Shown piece by piece: positions 41,293 to 50,214 of a DNA stretch of 64,000 nucleotides (position 1 is its first letter; every line of letters begins with the position of its first letter). The notes under the pieces were generated by a model. That model made no database searches and was not told the origin of the DNA. It saw only the letters and a program-made list of their open reading frames with translations. The position numbers and the translations under genes were made by a program. This stretch comes from Desulfovirgula sp. (GTDB lineage Bacteria > Bacillota > Desulfotomaculia > Desulfotomaculales > Desulfovirgulaceae). Location: positions 1 to 64,000 of the forward strand of contig DYEX01000121.1 in NCBI GenBank assembly GCA_020725525.1, in the 5' to 3' direction.

Positions 41293-41348
41293 GATTTCAA
41301 CCCCCTATGTTAGCATATGCTCATCAACTAATTTGCCTTCAGGCAACA

Positions 41349-41377
41349 GAAGGATAGAGGGAAACCCTCTACCCTTC
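41349..41377 (-). terminator. Strong hairpin between ADC-like gene and aminotransferase
   Basis: A 13-bp stem (minus strand GAAGGGTAGAGGG / CCCTCTATCCTTC with one G-U pair) and a 3-base loop. It lacks a U run, so it may attenuate or protect rather than fully terminate. Confidence 0.5.
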
Positions 41378-41407
41378 CTTGCCCACCAACCACAGGATAT
41401 GGAACTC

Positions 41408-42379
41408 TTACACCCCGTAAGGCTTCGGGAAGCGATGGCGCATGCTGTAGCGATAGGGTTCACCCATGGTGCAGAACTTGGCCACTTCATCAGCCGACCG
41501 GGTAACTTCCTTCTTCCAGATAATTGATGCCGGCGGAATAATCAGGTCGAAGCTAAAGCTTACTAGCCCGATCAGTTCCTTCACCGGTATCAGTGCACCC
41601 ACATTGTCAAACGGTGTAGATGCCAGATACCAGGTGCGGATGTCCTTGGCCGTAGCGGTTTTAATGCTATCGGGCTTGAGCTGGAACCGGTGCACACCCT
41701 GCCACAGGGAGTCGAGGTAGGTCAGGTTATACTCCGTCTTGGTGAGATCCGGATAGGTTACCATACGGTAATTTAACCGTCCCCAGTCCGTTTTACCATA
41801 AAAGACGGGCAGGCGCGGCAGGTCGCTCATTTTGTTGCCGGAATAACGGCCCGTGGCGGTGTGAATCAGGTAACCGCGGCGCTCCAGCATGAAGGAGAAG
41901 AATTCCTTCCCGGGAGGCTCCCAGCCGTTATCCTTTTTGCCGCCATGCTCCAGACAAGAAATATAAGCGATTTTCTTGGGGAAACCAAAGGGCTCCCGTC
42001 CGGCAAAAACGGCAGAATCCTGGCTCAGGTACATGTAGGGATAATACCCGCCCTTATATCCACCGTAGCTGGCTGCCACGGTTACGCCCATTTCCAGGTA
42101 AGGGCCAAGCATGGTGTGATTGTGATCCACGTACCAGAACTCCACCACGTCATCTTCCAGTTGCAGGGGCTCCGGCAAAACTTTCTTCAAGTCCTTTTCA
42201 TCGGCCTGGTAGATGAAGGCAAACCACCGGCTGTTGGAATAAGTCAACGGAAGAATATCGATGTCAAAAACCGGATCGGCCACACCCTGACAGATAATGG
42301 TCTTGGGATCCCGCTCAAGGGGGTATTTAACCAGCGTACCGTCATTGGGAATGGAGGCTTCGTGTAGGAACTGGCCCAT
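41408..42379 (-). CDS. Acetoacetate decarboxylase-like protein (copy 1)
   Basis: About 323 residues. GREPFGFPKKIAYIS matches the ADC core, with the Schiff-base Lys in FPKK, and EFWYVDHNHTMLGPYLE and GYYPYMYLSQD are shared with its neighbour. ADC releases CO2 from acetoacetate giving acetone, though the superfamily also includes other decarboxylases and aldolase-like enzymes. ATG 42379 with GGAAAGG upstream. 35 bases after copy 2. Confidence 0.83.
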   Translation of the reverse strand: MGQFLHEASIPNDGTLVKYPLERDPKTIICQGVADPVFDIDILPLTYSNSRWFAFIYQADEKDLKKVLPEPLQLEDDVVEFWYVDHNHTMLGPYLEMGVTVAASYGGYKGGYYPYMYLSQDSAVFAGREPFGFPKKIAYISCLEHGGKKDNGWEPPGKEFFSFMLERRGYLIHTATGRYSGNKMSDLPRLPVFYGKTDWGRLNYRMVTYPDLTKTEYNLTYLDSLWQGVHRFQLKPDSIKTATAKDIRTWYLASTPFDNVGALIPVKELIGLVSFSFDLIIPPASIIWKKEVTRSADEVAKFCTMGEPYRYSMRHRFPKPYGV

Positions 42380-42414
42380 GAACCTTTCCTCCTTTTTCAC
42401 ATTTAAGAGTTTTC

Positions 42415-43380
42415 TTATACACCATAGGGCTTCGGGAAACGATGCCGCATGCCGTACTTGTACATGGTCTCGTGCAGGCACTGGGCAACTTCAGCATCAG
42501 TCCGCGTATACTTCTTGGTCCAGAGCACCTGCGCCGGTGGAATGATCAAATCAAAGCTAAAACTCACCAGACCAATGAGCTTCTTCACCGGCACCATGGC
42601 TCCCAGGTTATCAAAGGGTGTTCCCTGGCAGAACCAGTTGATATCTTCTGCTTTCGCGGTTCTGATGCTGTCCATCTTCAACTGGAAGCGGTGCTTCCCT
42701 TCCCACTCGGAGGGGAGGTAGGTGAGTTGCCACTCGGTTTCCTTCAGATCACCGGAAGTGACAACCTTCATATTGAAACGGCCCCAGTCAGTTTTGCCGT
42801 AGAAAATGGGGAGGCGCGGCAGATCCTGGAAGCTGTTTCCAGAATACTTACCGGTAGCGGTATGGATTACATAACCGTTTCTGGCCAGCATGAAGGAGAA
42901 GAAATCGTTCCCCGGCTTTTCGTAGCCATCATCCCACTTGCCGCCGTGCTCCAGGCACCGGATGAAGGCCATCTTCTTGGGAAAGCCCAGTACCCGGCCG
43001 GCATCGGTGGCCGCATCCTGGCTCAGATACATGTAGGGGTAGTAACCGCCCTTATACCCCTCGTAACTGGCCGCCACCGTAACGCCCATTTCCAGGTAGG
43101 GCCCCAACCTGGTATTGTTGTGATCCACGTACCAGAACTCGACCACGTTATCTTCCAGCTTCAAGGGTTCGGGCAGGACCTTCTTCAGATCTTTCTCGTC
43201 CGCTTCATAAACGAAGGCAAACCACCGGCTGTTGGTATAGGTAAGGGGCAGGGTATCAATATCCCACAGGGGATCCACCACACCGTAAATAATACGCGAC
43301 TTTTCGTCCCGCTCTAAAGGTTGAGCCGGAACCTCACCCGTTGCCATCCAGGGTGAATCCTTAACTCCCATTAGACCCAT
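42415..43380 (-). CDS. Acetoacetate decarboxylase-like protein (copy 2)
   Basis: A 321-residue paralogue of the adjacent gene with near-identical blocks (VVEFWYVDHNNTRLGPYLE, GKTDWGRFN, VSFSFDLIIPPAQVLW). The Lys-containing segment is GRVLGFPKKMAFIR. The tandem pair may form a hetero-oligomer or use related substrates. GAGGAGG precedes ATG 43380. First gene of its transcript, downstream of a TTGACA element. Confidence 0.83.
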   Translation of the reverse strand: MGLMGVKDSPWMATGEVPAQPLERDEKSRIIYGVVDPLWDIDTLPLTYTNSRWFAFVYEADEKDLKKVLPEPLKLEDNVVEFWYVDHNNTRLGPYLEMGVTVAASYEGYKGGYYPYMYLSQDAATDAGRVLGFPKKMAFIRCLEHGGKWDDGYEKPGNDFFSFMLARNGYVIHTATGKYSGNSFQDLPRLPIFYGKTDWGRFNMKVVTSGDLKETEWQLTYLPSEWEGKHRFQLKMDSIRTAKAEDINWFCQGTPFDNLGAMVPVKKLIGLVSFSFDLIIPPAQVLWTKKYTRTDAEVAQCLHETMYKYGMRHRFPKPYGV

Positions 43381-43429
43381 AGATTTAAAATCCTCCTCTC
43401 AGACAGTTTTGGGTTGAACTGATCTGCTG

Positions 43430-43458
43430 TTGCTATAATTTTGCTAATTTTCTGTCAA
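43430..43458 (-). promoter_or_regulatory. Possible promoter of the ADC-like operon
   Basis: Minus strand TTGACA (43453-43458) is a perfect -35. The -10 is TAGCAA at 17-base spacing or TATAGC at 15-base spacing, both imperfect. Confidence 0.45.
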
Positions 43459-43621
43459 AAAAGGCTTAACTTCTCTCACCTCCCATTTCAACCCTTTTTT
43501 TCTCCTTCGCTCCTGTGTGAAAGTATAAATCCTATTTCAAGGACCGCGTGTTGTATTCCTCGAATTGTCTCTTTCCCCAGGTAAGTGGTTGATATTTTAA
43601 CCCAGTGGCATACTGCACGAA

Positions 43622-43650
43622 TAAAAAGAAAGACCCCGGTGTGTGGGGCC
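43622..43650 (-). terminator. Terminator after etfA
   Basis: Minus strand GGCCCC-ACACACC-GGGGTC followed by TTTCTTTTT, immediately past the etfA stop. It ends the acyl-CoA dehydrogenase / Etf operon. Confidence 0.8.
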
Positions 43651-43657
43651 ATAATGC

Positions 43658-44644
43658 TCACCCTTGCTCCTTTAACTTTTTAAATTCCTGGATCAAAAGC
43701 GGAACCACCTCAAAAAGGTCCCCCACTATGCCGTAGTCGGCCACTTTAAAGATGTTGGCCTCCGGGTCCTTATTGATGGCCACGATATACTTGGAGGAAC
43801 CCATGCCCGCCAGGTGCTGGATGGCACCGGAAATGCCGCAGGCAATGTAGAGGGTGGGGGAAACGGTCTTGCCCGTCTGGCCCACCTGCATGCTGTGGGG
43901 CGCCCAACCGGCATCCACCGCGGCCCGGGAAGCCCCCACCGCGGCCCCCAGCACATCGGCCAGCTCTTCTAAAAGCCTGAAATTCTCCGGACCCTTCATG
44001 CCCCGGCCGCCGGAAACAATGATGTCCGCCTCCGTCAACTCCGGCCGGGTGCTCACCTGGCGCACCACATCTCTGATTATTTGACGGATACTGCCCGGCT
44101 GGGGACTAACCTCAATCACCTGGGCCGTCCGTCCGGCCTGCGGCGGGTTAACGGGCAGAACGTTGGGCCGCACCGTGGCCATCACCGGGCGTGCCTCGGG
44201 GCAAACACCTTCAAAAAAGGCTTTACCGGCATAGATGGGTCTCTTGAATACCAGCTGCCCGTCTTCCAATCTCACATCGACGCAGTCGGTAAAAAGGCCG
44301 GTATCCAGGCGTTGAGCCACGTGGGCGGCCAGATCCCTGCCCAGAACGGTGTAACCCAGTAAAAAAACACTGGGCTGGTGTTCCCTGACTAAGGCAGTAA
44401 CGGCGCTGGTATAACCATCTGTAGTATAATTTTCCAGGGCGTCGCTTTGTAACAAATATACTTTATCTGCGCCATATTCACCCAGGGTGCCCGCCAGACC
44501 TGCCACGTCCCTGCCCGCTAATACGGCACACAACTCTTCCTTTTGCTCATCTGCTATTTTTCGCGCGGCACTTAATAGTTCCAGGGTTACCTTTTTCAGT
44601 TTCCCGTCCTTTTGCTCCGCATAAACCCAGATTCCACCAGGCAT
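43658..44644 (-). CDS. etfA: Electron-transfer flavoprotein alpha subunit
   Basis: Receives electrons from acyl-CoA dehydrogenase. The C-terminal FAD domain shows [34 protein letters not shown] and [16 protein letters not shown]. 328 residues. Pairs with etfB 19 bases upstream, in the same operon as the dehydrogenase. Confidence 0.97.
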   Translation of the reverse strand: MPGGIWVYAEQKDGKLKKVTLELLSAARKIADEQKEELCAVLAGRDVAGLAGTLGEYGADKVYLLQSDALENYTTDGYTSAVTALVREHQPSVFLLGYTVLGRDLAAHVAQRLDTGLFTDCVDVRLEDGQLVFKRPIYAGKAFFEGVCPEARPVMATVRPNVLPVNPPQAGRTAQVIEVSPQPGSIRQIIRDVVRQVSTRPELTEADIIVSGGRGMKGPENFRLLEELADVLGAAVGASRAAVDAGWAPHSMQVGQTGKTVSPTLYIACGISGAIQHLAGMGSSKYIVAINKDPEANIFKVADYGIVGDLFEVVPLLIQEFKKLKEQG

Positions 44645-44663
44645 TCCTTACCCTCCCCGACTG

Positions 44664-45434
44664 TTAGATAATTTTGGCTTCTTCCCGCAGGGCACGGACC
44701 AGGGCCGATGCGGCTTCGGCCGCCTCACCGGGTATAATTCTTCCGGGTTTGCGAGGTGGGGGTAAGTAATACTTCACTGCCCTCACTTTGGGAACCACCT
44801 GACCTGCATCCAGCCCCAGATCCTGAAGGGTCATTTTCTGCATGGGCTTTTTCTTGGCCTGCATGATCCCCCTCATGGTAGGGTACCGGGGTTCATTTAA
44901 TCCCTTCTGGGCAGTGACCACGGCCGGAAGGGGTACTTCCACCACTTCGTTTCCCCCTTCAATTTCCCGGGTGGCCAGCACGCTCCCCTCCCCCACTTCC
45001 AGCCTGGTAACCATATTTACCATGGGCAGCCCAAGTATCTCGGCCACCCGGGCTGCCACCTGGGCTGAGCCGTCGTCAATAGCCCGCCAGCCGGCCAGGA
45101 TGAGGTCGTACTGCAGGCTGCCAATAACTCTGGCTAAAATCGTTGCTGTCACGTACTCGTCCACTTCCATCCCACCCGGGCTAACCAGTATGGCCTTATC
45201 CGCCCCCATGGCCAGGGCCTGGCGCAGAGCCTCCTGAACCTGTGCTTCTCCCACGCTTACGACGGTAACTTCTCCCTTGCTTTTTTCTTTCACCCGCAGG
45301 CCCTCTTCCACGGCAAATTCGTCATAAGGGTTGATAATTAAACTAACCCCCTCGCGATTGATTTTTCCTTTCTCATCCAGGGTTATCCTGGCCTCGGTAT
45401 CAAAGGTCTGCTTCAGCATCACCACTATGTTCAT
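44664..45434 (-). CDS. etfB: Electron-transfer flavoprotein beta subunit
   Basis: AMP-binding Etf subunit. The N-terminus reads MNIVVMLKQTFDTEARI, AGWRAIDDGSAQVAARVAEILG is the family core, and the C-terminal arm embraces EtfA. 256 residues. Its ATG overlaps the end of the TRAP dctQ gene by 4 bases. Confidence 0.96.
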   Translation of the reverse strand: MNIVVMLKQTFDTEARITLDEKGKINREGVSLIINPYDEFAVEEGLRVKEKSKGEVTVVSVGEAQVQEALRQALAMGADKAILVSPGGMEVDEYVTATILARVIGSLQYDLILAGWRAIDDGSAQVAARVAEILGLPMVNMVTRLEVGEGSVLATREIEGGNEVVEVPLPAVVTAQKGLNEPRYPTMRGIMQAKKKPMQKMTLQDLGLDAGQVVPKVRAVKYYLPPPRKPGRIIPGEAAEAASALVRALREEAKII

Positions 45435-46015
45435 ATTTGCCCTCCTCCCCTATCTTCTCGGTAGCGGCCCGGCAACATCTGGCGGAACCGCTCCATACAG
45501 GCAAAAACCAGGAGCAAAAAAGTAAGGGGGATGGGTAGATAACCCACTATGGCCGGAATCTGAAAGGCGGTGGTCACCTGGTTTAAAACAGGTGCCGAGA
45601 AAACAAAGGTAAAACCGGAAAAGGCAAGAAATACCACCAGAAGAATGACCACCACCTGCCTGGTTAATTCCACAATTTTTTTAACCGCAGCAGGAAAACT
45701 TTCCACCACAAAGTTTAAGCGGACAAATTCTCCTTCCCGGTAGGCCACAAAGGCACCCAGCATGGAAATCCAGATCATGAAGATGCCGCACACTTCATAA
45801 GCGCCGTACAGGGAACGCCCCGCCAGCTTGCGCACGAAAACCTCCGCCACCATGACCATGAAAAAGAAAATCATGGTCACGGTCAACAACCAACCAGTTA
45901 AAGTGGTCAAAACGTTGACGCATCTGGTGAGAAAATCTTCCCGCATTGCACCGGGCGCCGGTTCCAGTTCCCGTTCCTGTATTTCAGCTTCCGGCTTTCT
46001 CAAATTTAATGCCAT
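45431..46015 (-). CDS. dctQ: TRAP transporter small permease, DctQ family (orphan)
   Basis: Membrane subunit with four predicted helices, including TLTGWLLTVTMIFFFMVMV and VVVILLVVFLAFSGFTFVF, and the DctQ hallmark ISMLGAFVAYREGEFVRLNF. About 195 residues. ATG 46015 is preferred to the further upstream 46033. No DctM large permease follows; etfB does. It overlaps the DUF35 gene by about 30 bases in another frame, so it is locked into the operon. Confidence 0.88.
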   Translation of the reverse strand: MALNLRKPEAEIQERELEPAPGAMREDFLTRCVNVLTTLTGWLLTVTMIFFFMVMVAEVFVRKLAGRSLYGAYEVCGIFMIWISMLGAFVAYREGEFVRLNFVVESFPAAVKKIVELTRQVVVILLVVFLAFSGFTFVFSAPVLNQVTTAFQIPAIVGYLPIPLTFLLLVFACMERFRQMLPGRYREDRGGGQI

Positions 46016-46379
46016 AATAAATTTCCCCTTCATCGCCGAGTTTTACGCGGCGAATGGTGGCCCTGACCTCATCCCCTACTGCCAGTTCATCCAGAGGCAT
46101 TTTCACCATGCGGCCGGGAATCAGCATACCCTCTTCCAGTTTTAGCTCGGCCAGAATATAGGGTTCCTCGCCCTTGAATTCCGTGGGGGGATAATACACC
46201 ACTCCCAGGTGGTTTACCCGTGCCCGGCCGGAAAAATTCACCCGCTCCAGGTTCCGGGAAGTACATCTGCCACAGCAGTATTTCTCCCACCAGGGATGCA
46301 GGCCACCACAATCAAGGCAGCGGTAGCCGTGCAGTTGAAGCTTATCCACAGCCATCCGGCGGTATTCGATTGTACTCAC
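45984..46379 (-). CDS. DUF35 OB-fold acyl-CoA-associated zinc-ribbon protein
   Basis: A 131-residue protein with an N-terminal zinc ribbon (CLDCGG about residue 19 and CCGRC about 32) and a C-terminal OB fold. DUF35 proteins pair with SCP2-type thiolases and HMG-CoA synthases and help bridge or channel intermediates. Here it directly follows the thiolase gene, which matches that role. Confidence 0.92.
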   Translation of the reverse strand: MSTIEYRRMAVDKLQLHGYRCLDCGGLHPWWEKYCCGRCTSRNLERVNFSGRARVNHLGVVYYPPTEFKGEEPYILAELKLEEGMLIPGRMVKMPLDELAVGDEVRATIRRVKLGDEGEIYYGIKFEKAGS

Positions 46380-46397
46380 GCCATACCCTCCTTCACA

Positions 46398-47570
46398 TTA
46401 TAAAACCCGCTGGTAGACGTAACATACGCACACCGAACCGGGACCGCCCCGGTTGATGCTTAAACCAAATTCGGGAATTTTGGGCACCTGGAAGCCCGGG
46501 AATTCTCCCCTCATCTGCTGAACCACATCCACTATTTCTGTGGTTCCCGTGGCCCCCAGGGGATGCCCCTTGCTCAGGACACCACCGCTGATGTTCACGG
46601 GATGCTTGCCGTCGTGGTGGGTACCTCCCTCCATGACCAGCTTGTATCCCTGGCCATAGGGAGCAAAACCCGCCGATTCAATGCCCAGGATTTCCTGTAT
46701 GGAAAAGGCGTTGTAAATTTCCGCTATACCAATCTGCTCCGGACCAATGCCGGCCATGGCGTAGGCCTGCTTTACCGGCCTTTCCACCAGAGCCCAGTTG
46801 TCCTCTAGCTGGTCCGTGCTGTTGTAGAAGGTACCGCTGCCCACCCCGGTGCCGATTATATAGACCTGTTTCTTACCGCTTGCCTTCATGATATCCTCAT
46901 GGCAGAGCACCACCGCTGAAGCAGCATCCGTCATGGGACATACCTCGTACAAATGCAGGGGCTTGGCCACATAGGGCGACTTCAGCACCTCCTCCACCGT
47001 ACACTCAAAACGCAACTGGGCATCGGGATTACGGGCCCCGTAATAGTGGTTTTTTACGGCCACGTGGGCCAGGTCGGCTTCGGTGGCACCAAAACGCGCC
47101 ATGTAACGGGTGGCATACATGGCTACACCGGAAGGAAAGGTCAGCCCGCTGAAATACTCTTCTTTGCCATCGGCACTGTTGGCAATGATAGTGGTTCCCA
47201 CATCGGTGGTCACGTCACTCATCTTCTCCGCGCCAATAACCAGAGCCGTACGGTAAAAACCGGCCAGGATCCCCATCAGGGCAATCTGGGCAGCCCACCC
47301 GCCCGTACCGCAGGCGGCTTCACACCGCACGTTTGGTTTGGGAACCAGTCCCAGGTGATCGGCGGCCATGGCGGAAACATTGTTTTCCATATTAAAACCA
47401 AGGGATGCTGCATTGCCCACCACCAGCACATCAATATCCCTGGGTTCCAGCCCCGCATCAGCCATGGCCTTTTGCCCCGCTTCTACCATTAAATCCCGCA
47501 GGGACTTATCGTAATGTGTCCCGTGTTTGGTCTTGCCCACGCCCAGGACTCCTACTCGAATCGGCATCAA
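46398..47570 (-). CDS. SCP2-type thiolase / acetyl-CoA C-acyltransferase
   Basis: A 390-residue thiolase. RCEAACGTGGWAAQ has the nucleophilic Cys region; the C-terminal region has GGVLSKGHPLGATG (His) and NRGGPGSVCVC (second Cys). The short, loop-poor form groups with archaeal-type SCP2 thiolases that work with DUF35. Its start overlaps the HMG-CoA-synthase-like stop by 4 bases. Likely forms or cleaves a C4-type acetoacyl-CoA. Confidence 0.92.
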   Translation of the reverse strand: MMPIRVGVLGVGKTKHGTHYDKSLRDLMVEAGQKAMADAGLEPRDIDVLVVGNAASLGFNMENNVSAMAADHLGLVPKPNVRCEAACGTGGWAAQIALMGILAGFYRTALVIGAEKMSDVTTDVGTTIIANSADGKEEYFSGLTFPSGVAMYATRYMARFGATEADLAHVAVKNHYYGARNPDAQLRFECTVEEVLKSPYVAKPLHLYEVCPMTDAASAVVLCHEDIMKASGKKQVYIIGTGVGSGTFYNSTDQLEDNWALVERPVKQAYAMAGIGPEQIGIAEIYNAFSIQEILGIESAGFAPYGQGYKLVMEGGTHHDGKHPVNISGGVLSKGHPLGATGTTEIVDVVQQMRGEFPGFQVPKIPEFGLSINRGGPGSVCVCYVYQRVL

Positions 47571-48553
47571 GCACCAAACCTCCTTTGGAAAATGGTTTTC
47601 CAGTAGGTGGCCAGATCCACCGGCATGGCGGCAACCATTTTTTCCCTGACCCCGCAGGAGGGTGGATCTGCAGTTAAGGAAAGGGAAACGCTCACTGTGT
47701 TACCGTGACCGTAGCCCACCGCCAGAATCCGGTCGCCCTCTGCAGCCTGCTCAAAGGCCATAGCCAGGTTTACTGCAAAAGTAGCACTCCCCAGGTTACC
47801 CACCACCGCAAGGGAATTAACAGGTTCCCACTGCTCGTTTTTTATACCCCGCCTGGCCAGAACCCTGGTCCAGCGGGAGCGGTTCAGTTGAAGGGGTACA
47901 TAACGGTAACCGCCCAGTTTCTCCGTCCCTCCACGGGCTGTTAACATGCGGCTGAGAGCCCGGTCGAAATTATCGTCCAGCATTTCCGGGCGGTATCTGA
48001 GTACTTCCTCCCCCCGCAGGCTCCAGAGGTCGTAGCTCTCGATTTCGTAATCCGCCACGATATCTTCTACCCGGGCAAAACCCTGCGGCGCCACCATAAA
48101 GGCTGCTGCCCCGGCCCCCCAGGCCATCTCCACTTCTTCCCCCGGCCGATAGCGGGGGTGCTCCGCACAAACCACCAGAATACCCCTGGAACTACCGCCT
48201 TCAACCAGATCCACCGCCAGGCTGAGGGCTTCCGCCGCCGCCAGGGGACCACCTGCCAGGTCCCAGCAGGGAAGACTGGAATCCAGGTGCAACATCTTTC
48301 CCAGCAGAGAAGAACCCTTTTTATGGGTGAAGGGCAGGGAATTGCAGGCCAGGATTACTCCTCCTACCCGGTTCCTTTCCACAATACCCTTGGCGGCCTC
48401 GTAAGCCATGGTAAGGCTATCTTCGTCCATTTCGGCCATGGCAATGCCCTTCACTCCGGCCGGACTTTTTCCGTAAAGCGACTTTAAAATATCACCGCTC
48501 ACCCGCCCGCGGGGAATGTACACCCCGTAATCCGCAACAAAAGCACCGGCCAT
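47567..48553 (-). CDS. HMG-CoA synthase / KAS III-like protein lacking an obvious active-site Cys
   Basis: A 328-residue thiolase-fold protein. The N-terminus AGAFVADYGVYIPRGRV and repeats such as DSLTMAYEAAKG fit archaeal-type HMG-CoA synthase, as does VGNLGSATFAVNLA near the C-terminus. Where the family has its acylated Cys (ACxGG-type motif), this protein reads WDLAGGPLAAAEAL, with Gly in place of Cys; a Cys lies three residues earlier (LPCWD). It may be a non-catalytic partner of the adjacent thiolase/DUF35 or use shifted chemistry. Confidence 0.8.
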   Translation of the reverse strand: MAGAFVADYGVYIPRGRVSGDILKSLYGKSPAGVKGIAMAEMDEDSLTMAYEAAKGIVERNRVGGVILACNSLPFTHKKGSSLLGKMLHLDSSLPCWDLAGGPLAAAEALSLAVDLVEGGSSRGILVVCAEHPRYRPGEEVEMAWGAGAAAFMVAPQGFARVEDIVADYEIESYDLWSLRGEEVLRYRPEMLDDNFDRALSRMLTARGGTEKLGGYRYVPLQLNRSRWTRVLARRGIKNEQWEPVNSLAVVGNLGSATFAVNLAMAFEQAAEGDRILAVGYGHGNTVSVSLSLTADPPSCGVREKMVAAMPVDLATYWKTIFQRRFGA

Positions 48554-48578
48554 AATACCCCATCACTCCTTTTACCGG

Positions 48579-49727
48579 TTATAGGCCCAGTTCGCGGGCA
48601 ATGATCAGACACTGAATTTCAGTGGTTCCTTCGGTAATGGTGCTTAACCGCACGTCGCGGTAGAACCGCTCCACAGGGTATTCATCCACATACCCGTAAC
48701 CGCCCAGAATCTGAATAGCCTCGTAAGTGGCAAACTGGGCCGCTTCGCAGGCCATCAGCTTGGCCATAGCTGCTTCCTTTAAACAGGGCATTTTCCGGGA
48801 GTACATATAAGCCACTTTAAAGGCGTAGGTCCGGGCTGCCTCTAACCTGGTCAACATATTGGCAAATTTAAACTGGATGGCTTGAAATTGAGAAATGGGC
48901 TGGCCGAAAGCTTTACGCTCCTTTGCATAGGTAAGGGCCGCTTCAAAGGCGGCATAGCCAATGGCCACCGTTTTTACCGCCTGGGATATGCGCGCCCCCA
49001 GCAAAGTTTGCAGGCTTTGCATGAAGCCGTTGCCTTCTTCACCACCCAGCAAATTTTCCGCCGGTACCAGGCAGTCCTCAAAGGCCAGTTCCGCCGTATC
49101 CGAGGAACGGTGGCCCATCTTGCCCTTTAATTTACGGGTTACCTGAAAACCGGGGGTGTCTTTTTCCACAATGAACAGGCCCATACCCTTTTTGGCTCCC
49201 TGGCTCTTGTCCAGGTAAGCCAGAACCAGTACAAAGTCCGCAATGGAACCGTTGGTGATAAAAAGCTTGGAGCCGTTTAAAACGTAGCCGTCGCCTTTCC
49301 TTTTGGCCGTGCTCTGCAGGGCGGCCACGTCGGACCCGGCATTGGGCTCGGTAATGGCCAGGGCCCCAATCTTGTGCCCCTCAATGCCGGGTATCAGGAA
49401 CCGCTCTTTCTGCTCCTGGGTACCAAAGCGGTAAATGGCACCGAGGGCCAGGTCACAGTGGGCATCGACGCTGGCGGCAATACCGGCACATACCCTGGAA
49501 ATCTCTTCTACAAACAGGCACTGAGTTACCTTATCGGCTCCAATTCCCCCGTATTCCTCGGGAAAGGGTATGCCCAAAAAGCCCAGTTCCCCCATCTGGG
49601 GAAACAACTCCAGCGGAAATTTTTCTTCTTTCTCCGCCTCTTCCACCAGCGGCTGGATAACTTCCTGGGCAAATTCCCTGGCTGTCTTCTGAATCATTTT
49701 TTGTTCCTCAGTTAATTCCAGATCCAT
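48579..49727 (-). CDS. Acyl-CoA dehydrogenase
   Basis: FAD-dependent alpha,beta-dehydrogenation of an acyl-CoA. ALAITEPNAGSDVAAL is the FAD/substrate signature, QILGGYGYVDEYPVERFYRD the C-terminal motif, and ITEGTTEIQ carries the position of the catalytic Glu. 382 residues, short-chain-type length. First gene of the operon acd, HMGCS-like, thiolase, DUF35, dctQ, etfB, etfA. A paired direct repeat lies about 85-110 bases upstream. Confidence 0.96.
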   Translation of the reverse strand: MDLELTEEQKMIQKTAREFAQEVIQPLVEEAEKEEKFPLELFPQMGELGFLGIPFPEEYGGIGADKVTQCLFVEEISRVCAGIAASVDAHCDLALGAIYRFGTQEQKERFLIPGIEGHKIGALAITEPNAGSDVAALQSTAKRKGDGYVLNGSKLFITNGSIADFVLVLAYLDKSQGAKKGMGLFIVEKDTPGFQVTRKLKGKMGHRSSDTAELAFEDCLVPAENLLGGEEGNGFMQSLQTLLGARISQAVKTVAIGYAAFEAALTYAKERKAFGQPISQFQAIQFKFANMLTRLEAARTYAFKVAYMYSRKMPCLKEAAMAKLMACEAAQFATYEAIQILGGYGYVDEYPVERFYRDVRLSTITEGTTEIQCLIIARELGL

Positions 49728-49809
49728 GATTCCTCACACCTCCGTTGTATCGGCTTTGACTTTTTAAAATTCTAACTCAGTTCACGGGACGGAGGTGCCT
49801 TTACTATTG

Positions 49810-49838
49810 AACGGTAGAGAAATGGCCGCCAACGGTTA
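49810..49838. promoter_or_regulatory. Paired AACGGT direct repeat (21-bp period), acyl-CoA dehydrogenase operon
   Basis: AACGGTA at 49810 and AACGGTTA at 49831 are in direct orientation exactly 21 bp apart. The same pair, with the same spacing, occurs at 58246. A possible -10 (TAGAAT on the minus strand, 49769-49774) without a -35 lies downstream, so an activator site is plausible. Confidence 0.6.
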
Positions 49839-50153
49839 AGAAATAACTGCAAGTGGTTGCAGCCCGGTTTCCCGGCATACCGCTGGACCGCCAAAAACGT
49901 CCGTTGGAAATCAATAACACTTTGTCGCGTAAAAAGCAATTCACCGGGCCTTTAACCTGCCCGCCTTTTTGTATTGACCTGCTGGCTCTTGTTCCTCCTG
50001 CCGGGTTTACCTAACCGGGTAGTCTTGCCACTGGCCAACCGGGTAAAAAGCCCCCCAAAAACCACCCTCCCGGCTGCTTTAATACTGCCCTGGGGCATGG
50101 TGACAACAGAAAACAGTTAAGGGATAATAAACCCGGGATGTACCTTCCCCACG
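49839..50153. other. Intergenic region between divergent acd and adh genes
   Basis: No open frame with recognisable content is seen here. It contains several GGGT/ACCC-rich stretches and separates the minus-strand acyl-CoA dehydrogenase operon from the plus-strand alcohol dehydrogenase. Confidence 0.5.
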
Positions 50154-50165
50154 GGCACCGGTGCC
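50154..50165. promoter_or_regulatory. 12-bp palindrome upstream of the secondary alcohol dehydrogenase
   Basis: GGCACCGGTGCC is a perfect palindrome, extended by flanking TTCCCC and GGGGAA. It lies about 24 bases before a possible -10 (TACAAT, 50189-50194) that lacks a -35, i.e. over the -35 region. Candidate operator. Confidence 0.4.
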
Positions 50166-50214
50166 GGGGAAATAGTCAAAAAATTCTATACAATTTTTCA
50201 GGGAGGTTTTAAGC

